Shown here in pieces: positions 32,476-44,523 of a stretch of DNA of 64,000 nucleotides. Origin of the DNA: Nectonema munidae (lineage: Eukaryota; Nematomorpha; Nectonematoida; Nectonematidae); contig JAUIRK010000141.1 in NCBI GenBank assembly GCA_030549495.1, positions 248,001 to 312,000 of the forward strand, written 5' to 3'. The first letter of the stretch is position 1. Each line of letters opens with the position of its first letter. Position numbers and translations under genes: made by a program. The notes below the pieces were generated by a model, which was not told where the DNA came from, did no database searches, and saw only the letters and a program-made list of their open reading frames with translations.

Positions 32476-33067
32476 TCAGTAAACACGAAACATACCCAAA
32501 AATGACATTTCCTTGTTTTCTTTGAAATATAATGGTATCCATATAGAGCTTTTTATATAAATACACTTTTCTTACAATTTATTTCTTTTAAAAATAAATA
32601 AATTTCTCCTTTATATCGTGAATTTTGAATCACACTCTTAGAATTAAAATTAAAAAACTATAAAAATTAAAATTAATAATTTTTCCTCTAAAGCTCAGTT
32701 GTGGCATCATTATTCACACATTTACATTTCAGTCAAATGTGTATCCGCTAAATGTCCATCATCCAAATATTTGTCTGGGCTAATTTCTGTAAGCTTAAAA
32801 AATTTTCAAGTTTTGGCATGTCAAAGCTCTCTTGCGCAATTATATAACCGTATTTCCTATTTTAAACTTAGTAATGTTCAAACAGTTTTTCAAAACATTC
32901 CTTCTTCGTGAAATTTTATCTTCCCAAAATTATGATGAACTTTTTACTCTTGCAAAATCTCCATTAAGTGTTTACATTTTAGATTTTCATTTCTTTATCT
33001 TAATCCTGAAAAACACTAAAAAAATTAGGTCCAACATAATAATCTTTTATTCATTGATACACTAGAC

Positions 33068-34960
33068 CAGGGGTGGGGAACCTGGGGCCTTCCGGGCCAT
33101 CAAGTGCGGCCTTTGATATAAATATAATTTTAATAAAAAGCTTGAATAGTTTTTAAGTCTGAAATCATCATACACCTGAAACTTATAATATACACGACAC
33201 ACATAGACGAAAGGAATATTAATTGTGTTCAGTGATGTCACTCCTAGAAATTGAAAGCATTTTTCTCTGAACCCAATGAATTTTAACTTAACCGGTTTTC
33301 TCCCAATGTATTCATATGAGGACACGAAATAGATTGTCTTTAATTTATGATAATTTTTTATAATAGTGACAACGAATTTGAAAGAAGAAAATATGGTCTT
33401 TAATGAAGAATGGGACTCCAATATTTTTTAGTGAATAGTAACGGCAAAATGTCTTGCTTGCTGTGTGATACCACAATTTTAACGATTAGGAAATTCAATG
33501 CACAGCAACATTACGCTCTTCATAGAGACAATAAATATGCCAAATTAGAGGTTGAGTCTCAAAAGCTAGCACTGAAGAAACTGAAAGATGGAAAGCAAAA
33601 GCAAAGTTAATATTTCCATTCTGTGTTATATCAAGGGAATGCTACGACAAGCCAGCTATAAAGTTGCATATTTGCTTGGAAAAAAGGGTAAACCATTCAC
33701 CGATGCAGAACTCATGAAGGAATGTATTTTAGAAGTGGTAAGATGTGTAGATCCAAATAAAGTTAACAAATATAAAGAGGTGCCTCTTAAAAGAAGGACT
33801 AATACAGATCATTGGCTTGTAATGTAACAGAGAAACTCAAAAATGTAATCCAGAAGGAAAATGTATATTACTCAGTAGCCTTGGATGAATCGAAAGATTC
33901 CACAGATTCAGCACAAGTATTGTATTAAGAATGAAGGATTTATTGCGCATCTTAAAAGAGAAACCAAGGATTCAAATGAACTGTTTTCTTTTCATTGTAT
34001 TTTACATCAACAAAATCTCTGTGCAAAATCTGTCATTTTAAATGATACTTTACAAAAGATTATAAGTATTGTTAACTATATTCGAGCAAATGCCACGAAG
34101 CATCGTCAATTTCGAAACATGCTGATGATGGATGACAAAGTAATTAGTGTAGATTTGCCCTACCACTCAAAAGTACGCTGGTTGTCACAAGGGAAAGTAT
34201 TGGTCAAAATTTTGTCTTTACGAAGGCAAATAATTGACTTTTTCAAAGAAAGTGACAAACATTGTGAATTATCAGATCCAAATTTTCACAGAGATGTAGC
34301 TTTTTAAAATCAAAACTTTCAGAAGAACACATTCCCCAGTTTACGAAGGTAATGAGTGAAAATGAAGATATCTATGAATCTTTTAAAGAATACGGATCAA
34401 TCTCTGTTTGACAACAGGGAAGATCCTATTGAAATTTGGAAAAAGGCGGTAGAATATCCTCGTCTTCATCGACATGCACGCCGACTGATTTCCTGCTTTT
34501 CTACAACATACTGTTGTGAATACACATTCTCGTACTTGACGCAAATAAAGAATTCGCTGAAAACACAGTTGACAGATGAGCATTTGGGAGACCAATTAAA
34601 ACTACTATGTTAGAGCCTGATATCAAAATGCTTTCTCAAAAGAAGCAAACTCAAAGAAGTCATTAATTTGTATAAAAAGGGCCTACTTACCTAAATGAAA
34701 TATTTGAAAACTTCATATTCTCGATGTTTATACGTCTGTCTTTTTTTTATAAGAATATTATTAATTAATACTTGTATAAAATAAAATCCTAATTTTAATA
34801 ATCTAATAAAACTTGTATAAGTTCTTTTATTAGATTATTATTAAATGTTGTACGATGGGATAAAATAACTGAAAAAAATAGTAATTTGTTCAGTGCGGCC
34901 TCTATGAGGGACGATGAATTGTAAGGTGGCCTTCATGCACAAAAAGGTTCCCCACCTCTG
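33068..34960 (+). mobile_element. hAT transposon, GTF2IRD2-like, with perfect 8 bp duplication
   Basis: 1,893 bp. The inverted ends CAGGGGTGGGGAACCT and (right, inward) CAGAGGTGGGGAACCT are followed by GGCCTTCC/GTGCGGCC words on both sides. CACTAGAC flanks it exactly (33,060-33,067 and 34,961-34,968). Ends and duplication are in good condition although the gene inside is broken. Confidence 0.95.
33410..34613 (+). pseudogene. hAT transposase of the GTF2IRD2-like group, broken
   Basis: The plus-strand order matches the transposase-derived half of GTF2IRD2-like proteins. First a zinc finger-like SCLLCDTTILTIRKFNAQQH...H (33,450-33,540). Then YKVAYLLGKKGKPFTDAELM, the 'ia.l.ak..kpfsdge.vk.c' block (33,655-33,720), and an eroded DES segment near 33,880 (SSLG.IERF). 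FHCILHQQNLCAKSV, the 'HCiiHqe.Lc' block, is near 33,990-34,040. IVNYIRANATKHRQFRNMLM follows, then LPYHSKVRWLSQGKVL (34,155-34,205). The C-terminal dimerisation region reads YPRLHRHARRLISCFSTTYC, CEYTFSYLTQIKNSLKTQLT, DEHL (34,455-34,590). Several stops and frame changes break it. Confidence 0.9.
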
Positions 34961-34968
34961 CACTAGAC

Positions 34969-35330
34969 TAATGCAACGAAAAAAATTATTTTCACGCACC
35001 CTTGTTATTCCCGCCAAAACTGATCAGACAGGCATAATTTTATTTCAATTTAATTTTCAAATTTTTGTTAACAATAAAATGACACTGTGTTTCAGATATG
35101 TTACATTTAAGTTTTATACTATCGTTTCCAGTCTTTGAAATTTAATTTGATTGAAAATTTTCAATGCAAATAAAAATATAATGAGCCTGCAGAATATTTA
35201 TTTTTTAAAATGCTTCCTTCTAAATTTACTATTTTCAGCAAAATATTGCTCCCAAAAGAAGCATGAAGAGTAATCTAACTGGATCCACCCGTAGCCATGA
35301 TGCTAACATCCTTTTAACAAACTCACGTCC
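34969..35330. other. Unassigned stretch
   Basis: AT-rich flank of the hAT element. A GGATCCACCCGTAGCC word near 35,281 may be the edge of the repeat that follows. Confidence 0.3.
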
Positions 35331-35560
35331 ACTAGTCAGCCGCCCTGAAACTCCCTTGGAATATATAAATGTATACACTTTTTTATATTTCCGTGCCCAT
35401 TAAAATCAGTCTTGCCCACCTCTTCCCTCCCCTCTCACGTTGTATCAATTTTGCCCTCCCCCCGTGAACTTGGAGTCTGGAGACGGGGATGGCTATATGC
35501 ACGCTTGAGATACAACTTATAAAAATTTAAGATTGCAAGTTCATTTTTAAACATATTTGC
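35331..35560 (+). repeat. Dispersed repeat, copy B
   Basis: Shares, in order, GAAACTCCCTTGGAATAT, CCCATTAAAATCAGTCTTG, CTTGGAGTCTGGAGACGGGG and ATGGCTATATGCACGC with copy A at 23.9-24.05 kb. Boundaries not resolved. Confidence 0.5.
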
Positions 35561-36650
35561 TTGTTACATATGGAGAAAAATCAATAATAATGATATATAT
35601 CATTAAAATTTATTACCAGCCAAATAAGCAAAGTCTATTTGAACTTTTATTCAACTAATTTGTAAATTTTGAAATTAGATAATAAGAAGAAAAAGCAAAA
35701 ATAAGATTTCATTCAAAATCATGCGCTTATATTTTTAATTTCTTTTAATATTGCGTGAGTCAATTATGTTTTATAGAAAAAATGCTTTATATATTGTAAT
35801 CATTCAGCATAGTGTTGCTCGAATATACTAATTTTAAGGGAATACAAAAAGCGTATAGCGTTTTTGAGATTATGCGCGAATACGAATACATCAACCGAAT
35901 ACTATACGTTCAGAATTACAACGGGATTAACTAAAACACTTTTATTTTGAATGAATATATTTGGACGATATTTTTTTAACATTACTCTTTACAAAAATGA
36001 AAGCTCTCAACTCCTTCTGCTGCTATTCTATTTCTTTTTTCATCATATATCTGACTTGCGTTGCGAAACAATCTTTCACTTGCTACACTAGTACAAGAAC
36101 ATGCTATAAAATTTTGAACTTTAAAAAGATTATTATTTATATTTAGTTTTATTTTCAAGAGAATCTTGTTCTAGAGCCAATAATTCTTCATTTTAATACA
36201 GAACAATACTTGAAGTTGTATGGCTATTAGAACTTTCTTCTGAATTAGATGTTAAAAAAGATTTCAATTTTTTGATTAATGTCATTTCGTTTTAAATTTG
36301 GGCCCAATTTTTTTTTAACTTCTTCAGCGCTATTACTGTCCTTGTCTTCTATAGTCCATTAATCATATATAACTAGAAAATATTGATCCCAAATCTAAAA
36401 AAAAGTTTAAAAATAACTAAAAACTTTCATTAATTTTTTTAGAATGCATTTGTTAAGTTTTTAGAAAAAGAACATTTTAGCAAAAAATAATGAAACACAT
36501 GTCTAACAGCTGGAAATTTTGGAAATAAATATGAAGCTTATAACTTCCCTGAAAATAAGCAGAAAGTGTCATAAAATAATACTGTTTGTATCTCTGTATA
36601 TTGCATTTAATTTTACTATCTTTAATATTATGAAATAAGAAGAAGGACTT
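35561..36650. other. Unassigned AT-rich stretch
   Basis: No gene or paired repeat recognised; the frames at 35,961 and 36,477 have no motif. Confidence 0.35.
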
Positions 36651-36654
36651 TAAA

Positions 36655-36784
36655 TTAAGTACCATAGAAATCAGACGATATCTAAAAAAACGCAGACGAT
36701 TTATATTCAAAGTCATTGAAAAAAGTAGACGAAGATGAAATTACTTGTGTTCCCAAATGGGAGCATTGGGACTTAATGTGTTAA
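36655..36784. mobile_element. TTAA-flanked short element, copy 4, diverged
   Basis: TTAA at 36,655-36,658 and 36,781-36,784. It is inverted relative to copy 1: ACCATAGAAATCAGACGATA, then AAAAACGCAGACGATTTATA. The right third is diverged. Confidence 0.55.
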
Positions 36785-36923
36785 GAAGAAGGTCTTTATT
36801 TAAAATATTTTTCGGGAAAAAAAAATTTATCTACATAGCATAATCATTTCAACTTATAAAACATAAAATCATACATAGAGCAAGTTATCTATAAGGAAAT
36901 CACCAGGAATACTATAAGGCCTC

Positions 36924-37776
36924 CAGTGGTTCTTAACCTTTAGGATCTGTTTACCCCTAAATATTATGAACAAATTTTTATGACCCCTATAAAATTCTTT
37001 TTGATTCAGCCGTTTATAGTTAAAAACAAGAAAATTTAGATGTTAGATTTTATAATATAAACACTTGTTAAAAGAAAGTTTAATTGAAAAAAATTATTTA
37101 AATTAATATAATCTAACAAATTCAGTATAATTTAATTCGAAGGCTAGTATTGTTTGTCAAACAAAAGTTTTTCAAAACATGGTGTAATGCTAGATAGACA
37201 GCATCTCGTGTCTGAATCAATTCCAAGCTTATTACGCGCACTTGTTTTTAAAGACATCATTGCACAAAATCTATTCTCGCAACGATAAGTTGAAGGTGAC
37301 TGTATCATAAAAATCATAGCACGTTTGGAAAGAATAGGATGAACGGTTTTTAATTTGGCCCAGAATGATGGAAGTGCTTGCTCGAAAAAATCGAATTTTA
37401 ATTGACTGTCTTCTCTTATTTGAAGAAACTCCCGCTTTGGCAGCAACATCAGAGTCATCAATGCTACTTTCACTAACTGAAAAAGGTCTGGTGATCCAAA
37501 TGTCATTAAAACGGCTATTTAACTTCGGAAAATAGTTTTCAATTGCTTGATTGCAAGCAACATGTGTTTAAAATGATGTTTGATTTTAAGAGCAAAATTA
37601 TTAATTCATTGCATCATACAATCAGGATTAATGAATACATCAAATAGAAATAGTTTTACAACTGATGGAAGACGTTCATAAGGATACACTTTTTGATACC
37701 AAAAGTTTTTCATGACCCCTGCAAAAACTTCAAACGACCCCCAAAGGGGTCACGACCCCCAGGTTAAGAACCACTG
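36924..37776 (-). mobile_element. Deleted hAT transposon
   Basis: 853 bp with inverted ends CAGTGGTTCTTAACCT and (right, inward) CAGTGGTTCTTAACCTGGGG, then GACCCC-rich subterminal blocks. A possible target duplication (TATAAGG) lies a few bases outside each end. Only the C-terminal part of a transposase remains inside. Confidence 0.85.
37144..37506 (-). pseudogene. hAT transposase C-terminal fragment
   Basis: A 120-codon minus-strand frame matching the C-terminal dimerisation region of ZBED5/SCAND3-like hAT transposases: EFLQIREDSQLKFDFFEQAL, PSFWAKLKTVHPILSKRAMI, FMIQSPSTYRCENRFCAMMS, LKTSARNKLGIDSDTRCCLS and SITPCFEKLL. The 'STYlCE..FS.m...K...Rn.L' core is easy to see. The BED finger and catalytic core are missing, although the fragment itself is uninterrupted. 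Confidence 0.85.
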
Positions 37777-38064
37777 CAGTATAAGGAATACAATATAGCT
37801 AATAATAAATTCTGAAAACGCATACGAAAAAGATTCAATGTTTGGGACAATTAGCAGAACCGCATATTAATTCTGAATATTCGACCATTATTATGAGCAA
37901 AGAATATCTTTTGATCGATCACGCCTTCAAAAATTGAAAGCTTGCCTAATCTTTTAACTGATTATAAAAAAAACTATTTTGAAGCATTAAAATAAACTTT
38001 GTTAAAATTCCATATTATCCAAAACTTTCTAATTAAATAGTAAACTTCATATTTTTTCTGATAA

Positions 38065-38202
38065 TTAACCCTTTCGTGACCAGCGTATCGTATATGATAC
38101 ATAAACAATTTTACCTTCGTCTGCTTTTTCAAATAGTTTTGTATATCAATCTTCTGCTTTTTAATAAATATCGTCTGATTTTTCTGGTAATGAAAGTGTT
38201 AA
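38065..38202. mobile_element. TTAA-flanked short element, copy 5
   Basis: TTAA at 38,065-38,068 and 38,199-38,202; 130 bp body. Ends CCCTTTCGTGACCAG and (inward) CACTTTCATTACCAG. The interior has TTCGTCTGCTTTTTCAAATA, ATCAATCTTCTGCTTTTTAA and AATATCGTCTGATTTTTCTG. It is the clearest link between this family and piggyBac-style ends. Confidence 0.75.
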
Positions 38203-40130
38203 GTAAAGAAATGGAAAAAACGTATTATGGAGTGAGATTTTATTTAGCCTTGCTCATGAAGATTCAATATCTCAGACACGTAGAGAAATTTATTAAAAAC
38301 ACTTAAAATAATATATGACTACTTTTATTTTGCATTTGATTTTGTATTATATAAGCAAATTCGCGCGAGCAATACTTGTTATATTTTTAACATGTAATCA
38401 ACTACCAACACGTATTGTTTTAGGAAAAAGCAAAATTAGTAAGAGTAATTTTCGGAGCCATTTTTCATAGGGGGCCTAGGCCCATGAGCCCCCCCCCCCT
38501 TGGATCCACCACTGATACGAGGGGTATTTTTTTTGGGTTTTTTCAAGAGTTGCTGGTTTGAATGCCAACCTATCAGATTTGGAGAATTTCTAGAGCTATT
38601 ACTCTAACACCTTCCTTCATTTCTACTAATTTTAATAAAATTATTTCAAGTATTTAATTCTCTCAAATTGTACGCTAATAAAACATTTTTTTATGACTTA
38701 GTACCAAATTTATCTAAAATGCGTAATTAATTTCACCACTAATTAATAATAAAATGTGCAAACATTTGGAAATATGTGCAAAGATGGTAGAAAAGGCAAT
38801 TAATTTTCTACTATATAGGCCATATCTTTTTGAAAAGTTGCTTAGCTTTAAATTGGCCAAATTTGTTATAAATGGAATTCTTGTTTTCAATAAAAACTTT
38901 CAAAAACATTTTCTTCCATTTTATAATAAATCAAATGAAAAAAAAAGTTTCAAATATTAAATGATAATTGCTCGTCGATTTACAAAAGCTCTTCTGTGCA
39001 TATTATTTTAATATATCCCATTGGTGATAATGAAAACCAATGTATTTCATTTTTCTAAACATATGTAACACAATATGAAGATTCGTTTTTATATCTAAAA
39101 TTCCTAAATTTATCATTTAACAACGTTCTTCAACACAACTAAACGATTTTTGCATCTTCTTGCGTGGAGTAAAAAGTTCTAATGTGTATCTACACTAAAT
39201 ATGTCCATATATAATAAATGGTAGGCGAGTTGAACATTGTCATAAGGAGAACCTTTCAAAGTCGCAATTATTTCTCCTCCTATATGATGGCAAATTTCGT
39301 GTATAGTTCAAATTTCTTGTAAATCTAACTTATTTTTTGTCTAAATCAATTTTTCTCAAATATTTTCTACTTAATAGCGCGCCTTTTTTTTGGAAAACGC
39401 CCTATTATTGGTGGATATTAATTCACAGAAACGCTTCCTTGCATATAAAATATAATTTGATAGAACATACCATTTCTTTCACAAAGAATAAATGAATAGA
39501 AAATTTAAAAAATGATAAAATGTTATAATGTGGAAATAATCGGGTATTTCTAATCCATTTTCCTTACATTTCATGTTTATCTTCTAAATTTTGGTGTACT
39601 GAAATTACTTTTAATATCACGGCTTTCTCATTTATCTTTGAATCTTAGTCATTTTCGAATAGAGAGTAGAGAATTTCAGCTTTTTTTAATCGAAAAAACA
39701 TAGTTACCCTTTTTTATATTCCAGTACCTATTTATTTCAAGAATTTCCCATTTTGAACTGAAATTGATATAAGAAAAATTTTTAAAAATTATACAATGTT
39801 AAATATCATAAAAATATATTCAAAATTTTAAAAACTAAAATATATGTTATCCAAAATTTGTCAAAGTTTCAATCAACACCAAAATTTTAGTCATGGTTCA
39901 AATAATTTCTGAATATTTACAGTGCCCCCAAAGAATTCCAAAACTCCCCTTTGAAAGCACTAGCACCCATTTTGTTTGAGAATGACTGTTCCAAAATCAC
40001 AAAATACAATGTATAAGTCGGATTAAGAATATTTACCAAGGAAATCAAACATAATCGATCAAAAATGTGCACAAAATAGAAAAGAAGCACTGTTTTTCTT
40101 TCTTTATGCTTCTGCACTTAAAACCAGTGA
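38203..40130. other. Mostly unassigned; one transposon edge
   Basis: Near 38,455-38,518, GGGGGCCTAGGCCCATGAGC, a poly-C run and TTGGATCCACCACTG look like the end of a DNA transposon whose partner I cannot find. Otherwise AT-rich with no gene recognised. Confidence 0.35.
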
Positions 40131-40135
40131 TTCTC

Positions 40136-40200
40136 AACCTATTTTTCTCATGGACCCTTTTCAACGGAAAACTAATTTTTATTGCTACCAATTTTATTTT
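40136..40200 (+). repeat. Single hAT-like terminus
   Basis: CAGTGATTCTCAACCTATTT followed by CATGGACCC is a hAT-style end resembling CAGTGGTTCTTAACC at 36,924. No opposite end was found. Confidence 0.35.
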
Positions 40201-40589
40201 TAATTTTTAATTAACATTTTTTATTTGTTCACTCATTTAATTTATTTAGTGCATATTTTTAGTCATAAAATAAAATTTTATTAAATTAAAAAAGCGACAA
40301 TATTTTATCCAAGAAATATGATGTTTAGTGTGAACGTGATGTTTTGAGGCTAAATTTGTTATGTCACACGTTCCAATGAATTGATTGACAATCTTAAATC
40401 TAATCTATCAATAACATTAAGTGGATTTCGACTTTTTCAACGTCCCAATTCAGCTGATAAACACAGTTTATATAACTGCATTCTGCTGCGATTATATTAA
40501 ATAAGATTGACACTCGCAAGACCTGCAAAATAAACCTAGCGTGAAGGACTACTAGTTGGCAAAAGTAACTTAATTAATTAATTAATTTG

Positions 40590-42420
40590 TTTATGAGATT
40601 CGCACCCATCCTTTTGGATATCGTGGCCCGCGCGGAACGCTGAGTCCAGGTCTACCTGGACTTTCCATCCCACTAAACGCTTACCGGCCCTTGTTACGGC
40701 ATATATATGCATAGGCCTTGTTTATATTATTTTACAAGTAAGGCATATAGGCCTTGTTAATTATTTTACAAGAATGTATGTTACAAATATATAAATACAG
40801 CTGAATGAACGATACAATCCTAACGCGAACGCTCCCAATTGGGGAAACAATCTTAATGTCTAGTGATAGCTAGATTACTAACTACCTAACCGTAAAAACC
40901 TTTGAATTCTTCGGAGGAAGAAAACCAGGATAAAAAACAGGCACTACCGAATGTAGCTTGTTCCTAAATAAAAGAATATGATTATAAAAGAGATAAGTTA
41001 GGAGGCATGCAATACTTTATATGTTATTAATAAATAATATTTGATACATGTTATAATAAATGTTGGTATACATAATTTAGGGCATGCTAGGTTAGGAACA
41101 ACCTACCCTTGGAATTTCCATCCCATATATACATGATATGGGTAATGTATATATGTTATTCCTAGGATATATATTTTACAATAGGAATATATAATCGGTC
41201 CTACAAGCAAACTCCTGCAGAGGCCAGATTATCGACTATGCCTAACCTAGCTCATACCATGAATCTGTTTTGGGACTTATAACTTGTGCCAAAACTAAAT
41301 TTAAGTAGGCAGATCTAGGACTCAGAAAAAAATAGAACTATATCACAGAACGCAGAATTCCCTATTGCTTGCGGGCTATTGTATATGGGTAGTCACCTAG
41401 GATAACTTTTCTCTTTTAGCATATACCCCCTTGAGCGCTTCAGCCTGGGTTTGCGTGAGCTCTCAAGCTTGGCATAATTGTGGGCAATGCTTATGTGTCC
41501 TTAATTTTTCATTAAACTTTCTATTTAATTTCTCCAACCTTTTCTGGAACCAAGAAAAGGAGGTCCGGCTATGAGCAATAGTGAAAGGGTTGCCATAAAC
41601 GGTTCTAAAAAGTTTGTACACGAGGTCGTCTATTTTGTTGGTCCAAGTTGAGGGAAGGCATCCCAAAATGGAGTTACCTTAAGTAAATTTCGGCATTGTT
41701 AGGATTTTAATGACCTTGCCTACCGCCGTGGAATTGACCCCAAGGTCTTTAAGACATCCATATAGCGCTAGATCCTTCTTCCCCTTCTTAAACTTTTCGC
41801 GAGCTTCAGGATGAAAACTAAATCCTGCATCCCAATTGATTCCTAGATATTTTAGGTAGCGAACTAGTGAAATATTCTCTATAGTTGGCGGGTTTAATTG
41901 GGACAATTAGCGCCAAACATGATGAACTTGCTTTTAGAGTAATTCACCTTAAGTTTCCATCTAGTGAAATACCTCGTCAATATGGTATTTAAACACCTTA
42001 CACGCTTAGCGGAGTAATATACACATATGAAATTCGTTATTTATTCTGATTTGGAATGTGCGTCGAGGAAGTAAACTGTAAACTACCTTGAAGATGCATG
42101 ATGGCACAAACATGCTACTAAGTTTGAACAGCAAACCATCTCCCCAGACTGTATCAAAAGCCTTCTCCAGGTCGTAAGATATCATGCCTACGTAGAGGCC
42201 ATCACTTAAGCTTTTAGCAACATCATGATTTGTTGATAGTTTTTTTTTAAAAACAAACTGTTCGTCTAGGATTATTGCATGCTCCTTGCACCAAGCATCG
42301 AGTACTCCAAAAATTAATTTGTCACACACTTTGCTCAGGCAAGGGAGAAAACTGATAGGCCGTAGGACACTGGGTTTGCCGCTCTTCTTGCCAGCCTTTG
42401 GCAAACAAACTACTTATAGC
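40590..42420 (-). pseudogene. Jockey/CR1-like LINE with 3' UTR and tail
   Basis: Minus-strand RT pieces run from 42,404: MPKAGKKSGKPSVLRPISFL with PCLSKVCDKLIFGVL ('PkpGK....yRPISLLp.lsK..ek'), then GMISYDLEKAFDTVWGDGLL and IFKVVYSLLPRRTFQIRINN (to 42,006). WKLKVNYSKSKFIMFG follows near 41,950, ISLVRYLKYLGINWDAGFSF (41,906-41,679) and TNKIDDLVYKLFRTVYGN (41,666-41,463). The segment with the FADD motif is deleted between 42,006 and about 41,990. The 3' UTR continues to GGGTGCGAATCTCATAAAC and an (AATT)n tail at about 40,575-40,590. The 5' half is missing. Confidence 0.75.
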
Positions 42421-42604
42421 AAAGTGTAAGTTTTTTATAGCAAAAAAGCGTGCAGTAAAAAGCCACGTTTAGTCTTGCGAGCGAAGAAATAAAAAATTAC
42501 TATATTTATTTAATGAGAGAAGTGGGCCTGTATTTTACTATAATCCAATGCACTAAGAAGTTTGTTCGAATAGACATTGCAAAGATCTCTTTCACCTGAT
42601 GTAA

Positions 42605-42892
42605 CATTCATTTCGCAAGTCAAATATACTATGGAGAGCAAATTCTAGAATCGCCGCTCATAATGGTATAGACCCAGAGGCACGAAACTTTTTTGAAGCA
42701 GGCTGGATTACCGAAAAGTTAAAAAACGCGGTCTGGAATATTGAAAAGTTTAAAAAACACTGCCGTTATGAAATTCCTATTAATACTTGTTTAAAACTAT
42801 ATAAAGCAAACTTAATTATATTAGGAAAATTATCAAACAAACCAAAAATAAATAAGAATAATAGTCAAAATATAAACAAAATATCTGTGTAA
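42605..42892 (+). CDS. Unidentified 95-codon frame ending at AATAAA; candidate terminal exon
   Basis: Open from just after a TAA (42,602-42,604) to TAA at 42,890-42,892. The product has a strong protein-like composition with no ATG: SNILWRANSRIAAHNGIDPE, ARNFFEAGWITEKLKNAVWN, IEKFKKHCRYEIPINTCLKL, YKANLIILGKLSNKPKIN. The stop overlaps AATAAA (42,892-42,897), as in compact 3' exons. An AG at 42,648-42,649 (CAAATTCTAG) could be the acceptor. No family recognised; it may be a host exon or the end of a transposon gene. Confidence 0.45.
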   Translation, partial: HSFRKSNILWRANSRIAAHNGIDPEARNFFEAGWITEKLKNAVWNIEKFKKHCRYEIPINTCLKLYKANLIILGKLSNKPKINKNNSQNINKISV

Positions 42893-43084
42893 ATAAAATT
42901 AAAACTGCATAGTAAAAAAATAATGTCATTTGACTTTTATTTTTTAAAACACAATTAAAAAGCTCATAGTTAGTCTTGTTCGCTAAGTTCACTTTACATA
43001 CTTTATTTTCGAAGATGTGTATTAACGATTTTAAGTTACTGATTTAAGCACACAAGAAAGATCTAAGTTTCCACTTAACGTTGT

Positions 43085-43255
43085 TGATGTATGGCAGCTT
43101 GCACTTGGAATTGCCAAATCTTCCAATTTAGCTTTAACCTGCCCCATTGAAAGTTATAGTCTTACAAATTTTTCTCAATTTCGATATAAATGGCTTTTCC
43201 CGTCGTTCTTTCATGCATGCTACACAATGACGCTAAGACTTCCATTATCTGATCA
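43085..43255 (-). pseudogene. hAT (GTF2IRD2-like) transposase fragment, minus
   Basis: The minus strand reads MEVLASLCSMHERTTGKAIY, IEIEKNL (stop), DYNFQWGRLKLNW. This is the block 'l.sm.gtTtG.dif.ev...l..y.l.W.kl' that follows the DEST motif in these transposases. The plus-strand frame over it is a shadow. Confidence 0.65.
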
Positions 43256-43330
43256 CGAATAAAAAAGAACAGAAAAAATTAAACACAACATCCTAGAGCA
43301 AGTACATTGAAAACTAAAAATTTGCTGCCT

Positions 43331-43427
43331 TTTTCTTAGGCGCTGGATGAATCAACTGATTTCTCGTGTAACTCTCACAACTCCTTGATTTTATTCGAGA
43401 TATATTAATTCTGACTTTGAGATAAGT
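43331..43427 (+). pseudogene. hAT (GTF2IRD2-like) transposase fragment, plus
   Basis: The plus strand reads ALDESTDFSCNS and, after one frame change, QLLDFIRDILILTLR, the 'lALDESTD..d.aQLl.FiR' block. In an intact gene this lies just before the block at 43,085-43,255, but here the two are in opposite orientation. Confidence 0.65.
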
Positions 43428-44456
43428 GTCAGCAAAGGATATAGATCTAAAATTAATAATTCAATGGTGAGGACAGCATATAAATCAAATAATTGAAAAA
43501 TAAGTAAGCAAATGAATCCCTATTCTCAATATTGTATTTGACAATCAAACATATGATAAATATTGCTATTTTATAGCACGTGTTTTCTGTGTAGTACACT
43601 TTATTTTTATTTAGTTTTGTAATATGGATAAAACAACTTTGCAGCAATGAATGAGAGCAAAAAATCGAAAATAGAATAGGACAAAGTTAAAGTTTTAACA
43701 TATCATGAAATGAATGATTTTTCCATGTTTTCCCTATGGAAGTGGCAAAGTTAATACACTACACAAAAAGTGGAAATGAAGACAAAATATTTAAGACCTA
43801 TTTATATAAATCAAAATTTAGCTTGCTATCCGGATCCGCCCCGCACCCTGAAGTTTGGTGACACTTGGTATGCAAACAAAAGGTACCTATAATGTTGCAC
43901 ACTATCCGTGCACAAGTGGAATATAGAGATTTAGTACATAAAGGTTATGGCAATTAGGGATTTTTATTTAGTTAGATATTGGTCATCTTTGACGAAGTTT
44001 TTGTAAAATCATTTTTTATTACGTCGTTTCGGTGAATGAAACACCTACTAACTAGTCACTAAAATGAACTAATACTTGATAATTAACTAACAAGTTTTAA
44101 TAATAATTAATAATAATAAAAAACAACTCTTAGGATCGAAAAAGCATGATGGAATAAAGGATTCAAGTGGATTTAACTGAAAAGTCAACTCGTTTTTACT
44201 GTGGATCTTGTGGACGGATAGTGCAACATTACCTAAAAGAGACCAATCCTTGAATATCCATTGCTTCTACTCTGAATAAGTTTTTTACAAAATTTAGAAA
44301 ATATAAGAAATTTAAAATTTTTAAATATCGGGTTTTTATCTGTAATTTCTGTGATAAATTTATGAAGTTGAATGTAATTTAAAAAAGCTTAAATCATTAT
44401 AAAGTTTACAACAGTCTTTAATGCAATTTCAACACAAAGCTCTCACATATTTTTGA
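43428..44456. other. Unassigned stretch
   Basis: AT-rich; AACTAAC/ACTAGT words cluster at 44,045-44,100. No gene recognised. Confidence 0.35.
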
Positions 44457-44523
44457 TTAACCCGCGACCAGAATAATCGACGATATCTATTCCTTATATT
44501 TCTTTCCGATATATAGATGTGTA
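44457..44523. repeat. TTAA-family older copy, left half
   Basis: TTAA at 44,457-44,460, then CCCGCGACCAGAATAATCGA and CGATATC, the family end. It is cut at a TTAA by the next copy; its right part (TTTAGACGATCAAATTTTTA, GGTCGGCTATAGTGGACTCT) resumes at 44,628-44,690. Confidence 0.65.

Noticed and set aside
33062-33421. 119-codon minus-strand frame
   Set aside because: Lies over the left end of the hAT element and antisense to the start of its transposase region.
43029-43261. Plus-strand frame (VVDVWQLALGIAKSSNLALT...) ending at AATAAA
   Set aside because: The minus strand of the same DNA encodes a recognisable hAT transposase block, so the plus frame is a shadow.
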